Origin: Fluviicola chungangensis
GTDB lineage: Bacteria; Bacteroidota; Bacteroidia; Flavobacteriales_D; Crocinitomicaceae
NCBI RefSeq assembly: GCF_007558725.1
Contig: NZ_VLPL01000012.1
Location: 1 to 64,000, forward strand
Length of the DNA stretch: 64,000 bases
Direction of reading: 5' to 3'
Shown in pieces: positions 32,729 through 42,017 of the stretch; the first letter of the stretch is position 1; each line of letters begins with the position of its first letter. A model generated the notes under the pieces. The model was not told where the DNA came from and searched no databases. It saw only the letters and a list, made by a program, of their open reading frames with translations. Position numbers and translations under genes: made by a program.

Positions 32729-32737
32729 GAAGAGCCT

Positions 32738-35700
32738 ATGAAAAAACTCTGCTTAATACTACTTACACTTTTACCTGTCATTTTTGCGTGGAGTCAACCC
32801 TATGGGAATGAATGGATCGATTATTCCCAAAAATTTTACGGTTTTAAAATCGTACAAACCGGCCTCTATAAAATTGATTACACGACATTGAGTAATAACG
32901 GGGTGCCTGTTTCAGGAATATCTCCTTCCAGTTTTCAAATTTTCGGAAAAGACAAAGAAATCCCCCTTTACATGGTCGACAATGGAGACAATTCATTTGA
33001 TCCGGGAGATTATTTTTTATTCTATGCCTACAAAAATGACGGCTGGCTGGATTCCCTCATGTATCCGAACCCTTCCCAGATGGCCAATCCGGGATACAGT
33101 TTGATCAACGACACAATTACCTACTTTTTTTCCTGGAAGAATTCAGGTTCCGGATTGCGATTTGCTTTGCAGCCAGACCAAAATTACTCCAATTACACTC
33201 CAAGCAATTTCGTCCGGTCCGAATTCAGGAGTCAATACAACAATGCGTATTGTGAAGGGCTGGTTCTTGATGAAGCTTCTGGCTCTATTTATTCGCGCGG
33301 GGAAGGATACGGTTTACCTGAAATTGCGGCCCAAACGTCTAATGTTTTGTCAGATATCCCGATCCCAACTCCCAATGTTTATACGGGTCCGGGAGGAATA
33401 TCCGTTAAGCTGGAATGCCGGGTCTCCTCTAATTCGGAAGGTTTAGGAAGTACGCATCCGTTTCAACATAATCATCATACCAAATTATCATTCGGAACTG
33501 CCAATTTACCGATCATTGACACCACCTACAGTTCGTATTCGCAGGTAAAAAAAGTGATGACTTTCCAGGCAGGTGATCTGACGAACGGCAATACGAATGT
33601 GCACCACGAAATTATTGCTGATTTGAATGTAACCGTTGACAGGCAAATCTTTACCTATGCGATGCTTTCTTATCCGATGCTGCCAGTTAGTAATCACCAA
33701 TTATCTCAGCGGTTCTTTGTTCAGAACGGAGCCGTGAAAAGCAGGGTCGATCTGACCAGTTTTATCGGATCAGCACCTTTAGTACTTAGTTTCGGGTCTG
33801 TTCCAAGGTATGAAGTATGTACCGTAAATGCAGGAGTGGTTCAATTCATCATTCCGAACAATACCTGGAGCAATGAAACAGAAGTGTTGGTGGTCGACAT
33901 AAACGGCGCACTTCCTGTCGGTCCTTTAACACCTGTAAATGGAACGGGGACTTTTACAGACTTCAGTTCTATGAATACGGATTCAGCATTGATCTTTGTT
34001 TATCATCCTTCGCTTGCGAGCAGCAAGGATTCCTATGCCGCATATCGATCTTCTATGAGCGGCGGAGGCCACAATGTCCTTTCTGCAAATATTGAAGAAT
34101 TATACCTGCAATTCTCCAGCGGGATCATTAAACACCCGCTTGCCATTCGTCGATTCGTCGATTTTATCAACGACAACAGCATCCAAAAACCGGAAGGTCT
34201 TTTGTTGATCGGAAAAGGGTTAACGATCGGTGAAACGCGCTACTCTCCTGCAGCTTTTGCAAATTGTCTGATTCCTCCAATGGGATATCCGGCAAGTGAT
34301 ATTGCTTTAACTTCCTGCCTGATCAGCAACAATGCCTGGGAACCTCTCGTTCCTACGGGAAGACTTTCCATGACTTCCAATACAGAAGTGGGAAATTACC
34401 TTTCTAAGATTGAACAGTACGAAGACGCACAAAACAATCCGGGAATTAACTTTGCTGAAACGAAAAACTGGCAGAAACAATTGCTTCACTTTGTAGGAGG
34501 GTCCAGCGCACAGCAGCAAACTATTTTTCAAGGATACATGAACGATATGAAACATATCGTGGAGGACACCCTATTTGCGGGAAATGTGACCAATTATTTT
34601 AAAACCTCCAGCAATCCGCTCGATCCGAATGTAGTGACAACGGTCACTCAAAAAATAGAGGATGGGGTTTCCATCATGAACTTCTTTGGTCATGCCGCTG
34701 CTTCCAATAATGGGTTTGAAATCAACATTGACGAACCGAGTAACTGGAATAATTTTGGAAAATATCCGATCGTGATCGGGAACTCCTGTTATAATGGGAA
34801 CATTTTCAAATCCGGGAATTCCACTTCTGAAAACTTCGTCAATATTCCGAACGAAGGGGCCATTGCATTCCTCTCAACAATTTCAGTTGGTTATGACTCA
34901 CCGCTTGCCATTTATTCTACCGAATTATACCGGCAGTTTTCCTATAAGAATTATGGAAAGACCTTTGGTTCTCAAATAAAAAGTACCATCCGGCACATGT
35001 ATGATCAAGCCATAACCTTGACCAGCGGAGCTTTGTTTTATGAAACAGCCTGTACGCAAATGACCCTTCATGGAGATCCGATGCTTAAAGTCAATTACAG
35101 CACAGATCCTGAAATTGATATCCGGGCTTCGGATTTGAGCCTGAGCCCGAATAACGTGAATTTATCTGTTGACAGTGTCGAGCTGACATTCACTATTCGC
35201 AACCTCGGTAAGTCGATCAAAACGCCTGTTTACGTGGAGATCCGGAGAAACTTTCCAGGCAGCCCGGTTGATTCGATGAAAGTTATTTTTCTGCCCCGCC
35301 TGAATTACGATACGATTGTCAAACGAAAATTTCCTTTGCAACCTGAATTCAGTGCAGGTGTAAACACATTTACGGTTTCAGTGGATATTCCAAACGTGTA
35401 CGACGAACAATTCGAGGAAATCTCCAATAACACGGCAAGTGCCAACTTTTTCCTCAATATCGACGGAATGTTGCCGATCTGGCCATATAATTACGCTGTA
35501 ATCCCTTACGATACCATTACCGTAAAAGCATCTACCATCAACCCGATAGCCGGTATGAGAACTTATCGTTTCGAACTGGATACTACAGATACGTACGATA
35601 GTCCGCAACTCAGACGTTTTTCGGTTACAGGACTTGGTGGTGTAAAAAGTGTCAGACCGGACCAATGGTTATCCGCATTCGGTTCACCTTTCCCGCTGAC

Positions 35701-37921
35701 ATGTACGGACAGTACCGTTTATTTTTGGAGAGTTGCAGTTGACAGCACCACTCCGAATTGGGCTGAATATTCCTTTCAGTATATTCCGGGAAAACGCGGC
35801 TGGGGGCAAGATCACTTTTTCCAGTTTAAGAATAATTCCTTTTCCGGTCTAATTTATGATCGCACAAATAGAAAAAGAGACTTTATCCCAAGCGAATTGC
35901 ATACTGTTACAATCGATGTGTTCGATTTCCATTCTGTCTACAACGCCTGGTCTCTTGACAATGATCTAGTAGAATACGCAACATGCGGCGTTACACCATA
36001 TATATATGTTGGAGTCTTGGATCCGATAATCCTAGAGCCATGGAAAACACATTGTCCGGGATGTGGTGGTGGAAATCCAGCTACCAGCAATGATGACCCC
36101 TCAATGAATTTCGGCAATCTCAATAACAATGGAGGGTGCAGACCTCGTTTTGAAAAATGGTTTATGTTCGACCAAACAGATGCTTCATCTATGGCCAATT
36201 TCCAAAACATGATCGAAAATGGGATTCCGGACAGCAACTATGTTGTTATTTACACTCCGGCACAAACATATTATAGCTCTTGGGACGTAGTTGCACCTTC
36301 TGTATATACTCTTTTTCAAAACCTTGGATTTCCACAAATTAACAATACCAACCAGGAAAAACCGTTCGCAGTCTTTTTTAAAAAAGGAACAACTTCTTTC
36401 AATCAAGTAAAAATATGGCCCCAGGATATAGTTGTGATGACCGGAACCTCTGAAGACGGTCCCAGATTACAACTTAATGCGCATGTCTATAAACCTGATT
36501 ATGCGGGTGTCGAAAAAACTCCTCAAATTGGTCCTGCCCTTCAATGGGAAACACTATACTGGAGAAGGGATTCATTGGAGTCCCCATCAACAGACAGTGT
36601 TCGCATCTTTATAGAGAAATACGACGTATTGAATCAATTGGTAGGAACTCTTGACACGATGTTCACACCGATAGATTCCATCATCAACCTGAATGGACTG
36701 GTTAATGCAACAACCTATCCCAAAATCCGAATCGGGATTTACAATTCAGATAAACCGAATCTAACACCGGCACAAATTGACCGCATTCATGTGCTTTATC
36801 AACCTGTTCCAGAAGCAGCCATCGACGGATCATCCGGATACTTCGCATCTGTGGGCGGTGATACTTTATATGAGGGACAAGGTTATAGTTTTGCAGTAGA
36901 TGTCGTGAACGTCAGCGAATTTGATATGGACTCTCTGTTAATTGATTACTGGCTGGAAGATCAACAGCATGTCAAACACGTGATCCCTTATCCAAGACAG
37001 GATTCTTTGCGTATTCACCAGGTGCTGAGGGATACGATCCACTTTAATTCGATCGGACAACCAGGATACAACATCCTTTGGATGGAAATCAATCCGTATG
37101 TAAACGGTTCACTGGTTCAAACCGATCAGTTGGAACAATACCATTATAATAACATCCTGCAACTTCCCATTTTTGTAGTGGAAGATAATAAGAACCCGAT
37201 CCTGGATGTCACGTTTAACGGGCAGCATATTTTAAATGGTGATATCATTGATCCGACCAGTGAAATCCTGATTACCTTAAAAGATGACAATCCTTTTTTG
37301 GTGATGGACAATGTCAACGACACCACCCTTTTCGGAATTTACCTGACCGGACCTGACGGAGTTCAGAAACGCATTCCTTTTGTTGATGCCAATGGAAATA
37401 CTGTCATGCAATGGTATCCTGCAAACGGGCAGAACATGAAATTCAAGATCGTTTACCCAAAGGAATTTTTACAGGACGGAATGTATCAGCTCTTCGTACA
37501 GGGAACAGACCGCTCGGGGAATATTTCAGGGGACTATGAATACAAAGTTAGCTTTGAAGTCATCCGCGAATCATCGATTACGCAAATGATGAATTACCCG
37601 AACCCATTCTCTACCAGCACCCGGTTCGTATTTACCCTAACGGGAACCGAAGTACCGGATGATATTATTATTCGCATTATGACTGTTTCAGGACGCGTAA
37701 TCCGGGAAATTACGGAAGATGAACTGGGGTTGATCCGCATCGGAAGAAACATTTCGGAATATGCATGGGATGGGAAGGATGAATTCGGAGATCAGTTGGC
37801 AAACGGTGTTTACCTGTACCAGGTAATGGCAAAGATCAATGGGGAAGACATCAAACAACGCGAATCGGGTGCTGATCAATACTTCAAAAAGAACTTTGGG
37901 AAAATGTATTTGATGCGATAA
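32738..37921 (+). CDS. PorU2-like C25-family protease/sortase of the type IX secretion system
   Basis: The 1727-residue secreted protein has a signal peptide (1-19, ending AWSQ). The N-terminal domain (FYGFKIVQTGLYKIDY) resembles PorU. The C25 peptidase core has the likely catalytic His652 (FFGHAAASNNG) and Cys684 (IGNSCYNGN). Long Ig-like regions follow, including an unusual CPGCGGG segment near 1105, and the protein ends in a FlgD-like/T9SS-type domain (MNYPNPFSTSTRFVF, DGKDEFGDQLANGVYLYQV). PorU removes T9SS tails and links cargo to A-LPS; this longer paralogue is called PorU2 in databases and its role is unproven. It is coupled to the PorV-like gene 9 bases upstream. A strong terminator follows. 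Confidence 0.83.
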   Translation: MKKLCLILLTLLPVIFAWSQPYGNEWIDYSQKFYGFKIVQTGLYKIDYTTLSNNGVPVSGISPSSFQIFGKDKEIPLYMVDNGDNSFDPGDYFLFYAYKNDGWLDSLMYPNPSQMANPGYSLINDTITYFFSWKNSGSGLRFALQPDQNYSNYTPSNFVRSEFRSQYNNAYCEGLVLDEASGSIYSRGEGYGLPEIAAQTSNVLSDIPIPTPNVYTGPGGISVKLECRVSSNSEGLGSTHPFQHNHHTKLSFGTANLPIIDTTYSSYSQVKKVMTFQAGDLTNGNTNVHHEIIADLNVTVDRQIFTYAMLSYPMLPVSNHQLSQRFFVQNGAVKSRVDLTSFIGSAPLVLSFGSVPRYEVCTVNAGVVQFIIPNNTWSNETEVLVVDINGALPVGPLTPVNGTGTFTDFSSMNTDSALIFVYHPSLASSKDSYAAYRSSMSGGGHNVLSANIEELYLQFSSGIIKHPLAIRRFVDFINDNSIQKPEGLLLIGKGLTIGETRYSPAAFANCLIPPMGYPASDIALTSCLISNNAWEPLVPTGRLSMTSNTEVGNYLSKIEQYEDAQNNPGINFAETKNWQKQLLHFVGGSSAQQQTIFQGYMNDMKHIVEDTLFAGNVTNYFKTSSNPLDPNVVTTVTQKIEDGVSIMNFFGHAAASNNGFEINIDEPSNWNNFGKYPIVIGNSCYNGNIFKSGNSTSENFVNIPNEGAIAFLSTISVGYDSPLAIYSTELYRQFSYKNYGKTFGSQIKSTIRHMYDQAITLTSGALFYETACTQMTLHGDPMLKVNYSTDPEIDIRASDLSLSPNNVNLSVDSVELTFTIRNLGKSIKTPVYVEIRRNFPGSPVDSMKVIFLPRLNYDTIVKRKFPLQPEFSAGVNTFTVSVDIPNVYDEQFEEISNNTASANFFLNIDGMLPIWPYNYAVIPYDTITVKASTINPIAGMRTYRFELDTTDTYDSPQLRRFSVTGLGGVKSVRPDQWLSAFGSPFPLTCTDSTVYFWRVAVDSTTPNWAEYSFQYIPGKRGWGQDHFFQFKNNSFSGLIYDRTNRKRDFIPSELHTVTIDVFDFHSVYNAWSLDNDLVEYATCGVTPYIYVGVLDPIILEPWKTHCPGCGGGNPATSNDDPSMNFGNLNNNGGCRPRFEKWFMFDQTDASSMANFQNMIENGIPDSNYVVIYTPAQTYYSSWDVVAPSVYTLFQNLGFPQINNTNQEKPFAVFFKKGTTSFNQVKIWPQDIVVMTGTSEDGPRLQLNAHVYKPDYAGVEKTPQIGPALQWETLYWRRDSLESPSTDSVRIFIEKYDVLNQLVGTLDTMFTPIDSIINLNGLVNATTYPKIRIGIYNSDKPNLTPAQIDRIHVLYQPVPEAAIDGSSGYFASVGGDTLYEGQGYSFAVDVVNVSEFDMDSLLIDYWLEDQQHVKHVIPYPRQDSLRIHQVLRDTIHFNSIGQPGYNILWMEINPYVNGSLVQTDQLEQYHYNNILQLPIFVVEDNKNPILDVTFNGQHILNGDIIDPTSEILITLKDDNPFLVMDNVNDTTLFGIYLTGPDGVQKRIPFVDANGNTVMQWYPANGQNMKFKIVYPKEFLQDGMYQLFVQGTDRSGNISGDYEYKVSFEVIRESSITQMMNYPNPFSTSTRFVFTLTGTEVPDDIIIRIMTVSGRVIREITEDELGLIRIGRNISEYAWDGKDEFGDQLANGVYLYQVMAKINGEDIKQRESGADQYFKKNFGKMYLMR

Positions 37922-37954
37922 AGAAAGACCGCTTCTTTCAAAGCGGTCTTTCTT
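37921..37954. terminator. Bidirectional rho-independent terminator
   Basis: A 14-bp perfect stem, AAGAAAGACCGCTT (37921-37934) with AAGCGGTCTTTCTT (37941-37954), around a 6-base loop, ends the PorU2-like gene and the opposing secreted-protein gene. Confidence 0.88.
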
Positions 37955-37976
37955 TCCATGATCCTATTTTATTCAA

Positions 37977-39572
37977 TTATTCCTCAAACTCCACTTTGAA
38001 CATCATATCGCTTTTTTTCTTGATATAAAGTTCTATCGCAAATGAATTATCCGATAACGCAGTTACGCGGTTCAAAGCATACTGGTAGACTGCAATTCCA
38101 TCGATTTTTCTTGAGTCGAAAAGCGGCAGGTATTTTCTTTCTCCCGTTTTATTATCCACCCTGTGCGCAGTCACATAATCACCTCTTATTTCTCTATTCA
38201 CTTCTCCATCTTCCGTCATTGTTGCATTTCTCAGCGGATCACGAAAGAGAACATAGGTAAATTTCTCCGAGACAAGCAATCTGAAAGATTCCGTTACGGA
38301 CCGTTTAGGAAATTTCTCCATCCATCCCAATTCCCCATCTCCATTGATCTTAACAAGGATTACATCATCGAAATGATAGGTGTATGTTGTCCGACCGGTT
38401 TTTGGATCTGTTGTACTGGTAACATAATAGATCTCACCTCCAAGGACCACTCCTCCATCTTCCAATACCTGGATGTTGCGCATTTCCAGGTTGGTCATTG
38501 CCAAGCGGCCATTCTCATCTGCTTTCTCCATCCGCCCCTTCTGCTTCTCGGAAATTCTTTTATACTTTTTGATGAAGTCGAGTGAAAACTCATAAAATCT
38601 GGGAGCTCTCAGGTTCCCTTTGCTATCAAGTATGGAAACGAACGTTCCATCCATTCCATATGATTTCGGTTTGCGATAGTAACCCGCACAAATAATGTTT
38701 CCATCCTTATTTTCTTTCATGAAAACATCGTCTATGATGTATTCACCCAAGTTAAACTCCACTTCATTTAAGCTTCCTTCGGGATTTGCAATAAGAATTG
38801 CCAGACTTTGGTTGTCTGCGGATTCTCTGTTCTTACGGGTAACTTCTTCCTTGTATTTTCTGATCAAAAAGTAACCATTCCCATTGGAATCCAAGGTGAA
38901 ATCCAGGTTATCCATCAAACTCTCTGTATAAGGCATTTGATACTCATTTCCCCAAACCTTATTCATTTCAGAGTCAAAAGCATACATCCCGATAACATCA
39001 TTGTTATTGGAATCATCTTTTACTTTCGGTTTCTTTCTATAGCTAACAACCATCTTTGATCTGTCGCTCGAAAAGTCAAAAGAAAAGCGGGGAAAGGTTT
39101 GCTTGCTTAGAACAATTGCACCAAAAGGAACCTGGTTTTCAGGCTCTGTCATTGTCAGCAATTCTTTTTCATCATTCTCAAACATCAAAGTTGACGTATT
39201 TATTTCTTTCGAATAAAGGGTCACTTCTTGTGTTCCGGTCAATTTAGAGAACATGAAATAAAACGAGTCTCCCATTTTAAACGTACCTTCAATAGCCGTT
39301 CCTTTTTCGATCTTTAAAAGAGATTCTCCTTTTAATGTTTCGTTCAGATTTTCTCCGCTGAATTTTTGGACGATTAATCCTCCTTTTCGATTTAACTTAA
39401 TTGCAAGGACTTCCCCATTTCCCAAAGGATAATATTCCTTCAAATAGGCATCTACAACCGGGTAAGGTTCACTTCTTACAATTTTCACCTCTGACGGAAC
39501 TGGTATTTCATCCTGGGCAAATAAAGAAAGGTTTCCTAAGAAAAATAGGAGTGTTAAATTGATTATTTTCAT
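37977..39572 (-). CDS. Secreted protein of unknown function, possible beta-propeller
   Basis: The start at 39572 (531 residues) gives a signal peptide ending LFAQ; longer in-frame readings run back into the upstream gene. The body alternates beta strands with motifs such as GQVNYFLIRKYKEE-like (GNGYFLIRKYKEEV), NIICAGYYRKPKSYGMDG, VVLGGEIYYVTS and VKINGDGELGWMEKFPK, spaced like blades of a propeller, so a substrate- or protein-binding periplasmic role is possible. No sorting tail is present. I do not recognise a named family. A perfect -7 element precedes it and a shared terminator follows. Confidence 0.75.
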   Translation of the reverse strand: MKIINLTLLFFLGNLSLFAQDEIPVPSEVKIVRSEPYPVVDAYLKEYYPLGNGEVLAIKLNRKGGLIVQKFSGENLNETLKGESLLKIEKGTAIEGTFKMGDSFYFMFSKLTGTQEVTLYSKEINTSTLMFENDEKELLTMTEPENQVPFGAIVLSKQTFPRFSFDFSSDRSKMVVSYRKKPKVKDDSNNNDVIGMYAFDSEMNKVWGNEYQMPYTESLMDNLDFTLDSNGNGYFLIRKYKEEVTRKNRESADNQSLAILIANPEGSLNEVEFNLGEYIIDDVFMKENKDGNIICAGYYRKPKSYGMDGTFVSILDSKGNLRAPRFYEFSLDFIKKYKRISEKQKGRMEKADENGRLAMTNLEMRNIQVLEDGGVVLGGEIYYVTSTTDPKTGRTTYTYHFDDVILVKINGDGELGWMEKFPKRSVTESFRLLVSEKFTYVLFRDPLRNATMTEDGEVNREIRGDYVTAHRVDNKTGERKYLPLFDSRKIDGIAVYQYALNRVTALSDNSFAIELYIKKKSDMMFKVEFEE

Positions 39573-39587
39573 AGTTACTTTTTTGTG

Positions 39588-39595
39588 CAAAGGTA
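39588..39595 (-). promoter_or_regulatory. -7 promoter element for the propeller-like protein gene
   Basis: TACCTTTG on the minus strand matches TAnnTTTG and lies 15 bases upstream of the ATG at 39572. It supports that start over longer frames. No TTG at -33. Confidence 0.5.
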
Positions 39596-39603
39596 GTAAA
39601 GAC

Positions 39604-40851
39604 TCAGAAAAATCTACAGGAAAATATCGCTGTATCATCAACCAGTTTCCGGTTTCCACGCCATTCGTCCAGCTTGGAAAAAACGATGTTATTCATGTCC
39701 TCCATGCTTAGACGGTAAAAATTATGATAGATCTTTATCAAACGGTCCAATTCGAAATGACAATTTTTCTCGTCTTCCAACTCCACAACTCCATCCGTGT
39801 AAAGAATGAGTGTCGTATTGGGTTTCAGCACCTCCTTCCCCACCTGGATAAAGGGCATTTCGTCAAACATTCCCAAACCTACGCATCCGATATCAAGCAA
39901 TTTCTTTTCTTTACCATTGGTGATGATCGGCTGGTTATGACCGGCATTCACGTAATCCAATTCCCTTGTTTCTGCATTATAAACGGCTATGAAAAAAGTG
40001 ATGAATTTCTCCCCTTTCGCACTGGTCATTACTTTCTTATTGAGCTCTTCAATGAGGAACTCTAAAGAAAACGGACGGATTTGATGAACCGTCGAGTAAA
40101 ACGTTCGGATAGTTGCTTGAAAATTAGCCATTAACATGGCTGCACTGATTCCTTTTCCGCTTACATCCGCGATGCAGATCACGTATTGATTATCTCCCAA
40201 AGGGATAAAATCGTAGTAATCTCCGCCCACTTCATGTCGTGGAATATACTTTGCGGAAATATCCATTTGCTTATTCGAAGGCAAATCGGACGGAAAGAGC
40301 AGTTTTTGCATTTCAGACGCAACTTCCAATTCCTTTTTCAGGCGTTCCCGCTTCAACTCTTCCCGCGCCATGCGTTTGTTTTCGATGGCCATTACAACCA
40401 TGTTCGTAAGCGTTTGCACAAAGCGCATATCTGCCAGGGTTTCCGATTTCTTTATTCCCGATCCTTCAATTCCGGCAATCAGTAAATAAGCTAACGGTTT
40501 ATCCTTATGAAATACGGGAACGATAATATCAAATTCGTCGATGATGGCAGAATAACTGGACTCGATTACAGTAATTTCGCGAAAACGGTATAATTCTTTT
40601 TCTACGGAAATATCCTTGAGCTTACTTTTCAGACCAACCTTTAAAAGAGGGCTCCAGTGATTCTCTTTGTTAAACAGCAAAAAGTGATCGAATCCCAATT
40701 GCTCCCGCATGACAAATTCAAACATGCGAACGATTTGTTCAATGCTTTGATTGGTAGCGATGGCACGGGTTAATTCCAGGAGTGAATTCAACCGGAATTC
40801 CCCTAATTCAACCTGTGATTCCAAATTCGCTATGCGGGTCTCTATTTTCAT
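39604..40851 (-). CDS. GAF-domain SpoIIE/RsbU-type serine phosphatase
   Basis: The 415 residues comprise a short helical N-terminus, a GAF-like sensory domain (about 30-165), a coiled linker (RMAREELKRERLKKELEVA), and a PP2C-like SpoIIE phosphatase domain (about 195-410). Metal and catalytic motifs are GGDYYDF, ADVSGKGISAAMLM, VNAGHNQP and LYTDGVVE. Such enzymes dephosphorylate STAS anti-anti-sigma proteins. A STAS gene is at 58998 in this window, but no RsbW-type kinase. The start overlaps the lpxD-like stop by 4 bases, coupling it to an envelope gene. Confidence 0.9.
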   Translation of the reverse strand: MKIETRIANLESQVELGEFRLNSLLELTRAIATNQSIEQIVRMFEFVMREQLGFDHFLLFNKENHWSPLLKVGLKSKLKDISVEKELYRFREITVIESSYSAIIDEFDIIVPVFHKDKPLAYLLIAGIEGSGIKKSETLADMRFVQTLTNMVVMAIENKRMAREELKRERLKKELEVASEMQKLLFPSDLPSNKQMDISAKYIPRHEVGGDYYDFIPLGDNQYVICIADVSGKGISAAMLMANFQATIRTFYSTVHQIRPFSLEFLIEELNKKVMTSAKGEKFITFFIAVYNAETRELDYVNAGHNQPIITNGKEKKLLDIGCVGLGMFDEMPFIQVGKEVLKPNTTLILYTDGVVELEDEKNCHFELDRLIKIYHNFYRLSMEDMNNIVFSKLDEWRGNRKLVDDTAIFSCRFF

Positions 40852-41774
40852 TTTTTACTACTCGATTCCGAAAGGTTTTTCAGAACAATCAGTTCACGCA
40901 TTTTCAGTTTGGCTTCGTCGCAGGGACTTCCAAAATATACTTTCCCTGGTTCCAGGTCCTTACCTATACCTGATTGAGCCAATACCACCACATTGTCCCC
41001 AATTGTTATTCCCGAAGCACAACCAACTTGTCCCCACAGTGTGACATTATCACCGATTATACAGCACCCCGCAATTCCTACCTGGGAGGCGAAAAGGCAA
41101 TTCTTTCCAATGATTGTATCGTGACCAACCTGGACCAGGTTATCAATTTTGGTTCCTTCACCGATTCTGGTAATGGCGCTCACTCCGGCATCAATTGTCG
41201 ATCCGGCTCCGATCTCTACATTTTTCTCGATGTAAACAAATCCGCAACTATGCATGCGATCATATCCACCCGGTTTCTTTTTATAGTAAAAAGCATAATG
41301 CCCAATCACCGCATTGGGACCAATAATGACATTCTCTTCGATCACAGTTCCGTCTCCGATATACGCTCCAGGATGGATCGTCACATTTTCGCCGATAATT
41401 ACGTCATGACCTATAAAACAATTAGGCGAAAGATGTGCGGAGTCCGCTATCCGGCAATTTTCCCCGGTCATCGACATTTGTGGTCTATATGGAGAAAATT
41501 TTTTAGTCAGCTTATTGTAATCATCGAATGGTACAGGAGAAATAATCAACGCCTTTCCTTCCGGTATCGGGACTTCGCGATCAATCAAAATAAAGGAGGC
41601 AGCTGAATTCAGGGCTTTATCGTAATATTTGGGATGATCTACAAAAACCAAATCACCTGGTTCAACCCGATGAATTTCATTGATCCCGGTAACAATCAAG
41701 GTATCATCACCAATGACTGCTCTACCCAAAAACTGCGCAATCGCGCCCACTGTATGTATGCTTCCGATTTTCAT
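40848..41774 (-). CDS. LpxD-like UDP-3-O-acylglucosamine N-acyltransferase
   Basis: A left-handed beta-helix acyltransferase of 308 residues. The N-terminal uridine-binding domain includes EIHRVEPGDLVFVDHPKYYD. The hexapeptide repeats (about 105-285) include NCFIGHDVIIGENVTIHPGA, and the VQVGHDTIIG segment carries the likely catalytic His, matching LpxD. LpxD adds the N-linked acyl chain in lipid A synthesis. Bacteroidota often carry a second LpxD homologue, and this copy is not beside lpxC or lpxA, so it may be that paralogue. It overlaps the phosphatase gene by 4 bases (ATGA). Confidence 0.83.
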   Translation of the reverse strand: MKIGSIHTVGAIAQFLGRAVIGDDTLIVTGINEIHRVEPGDLVFVDHPKYYDKALNSAASFILIDREVPIPEGKALIISPVPFDDYNKLTKKFSPYRPQMSMTGENCRIADSAHLSPNCFIGHDVIIGENVTIHPGAYIGDGTVIEENVIIGPNAVIGHYAFYYKKKPGGYDRMHSCGFVYIEKNVEIGAGSTIDAGVSAITRIGEGTKIDNLVQVGHDTIIGKNCLFASQVGIAGCCIIGDNVTLWGQVGCASGITIGDNVVVLAQSGIGKDLEPGKVYFGSPCDEAKLKMRELIVLKNLSESSSKK

Positions 41775-42017
41775 AGACTTTCTCCATATAAAAGTAAGAC
41801 CTAATGGAATCGGTTTCTCTCCGGATTCAATTACTTATAAAAGCAAAAATGTTCACAAATTATGAATACACAGACATGCACAATAACATCCGGATAAGGA
41901 TCTAAGCAACAGCAAGCAAAGTCCAGATCGGGATCATCACCCCCCCATCCAACAGACCTGTTTTCGTTGTAATCGCTCGGGTATCACCAGAACTCCAGCG
42001 GATGATTGGCTCAGGAT

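Noticed and set aside
41938-41946. A run of seven C residues
   Set aside because: Unusual for the base composition and possibly slippery, but it lies in non-coding DNA with no gene whose frame it would switch.
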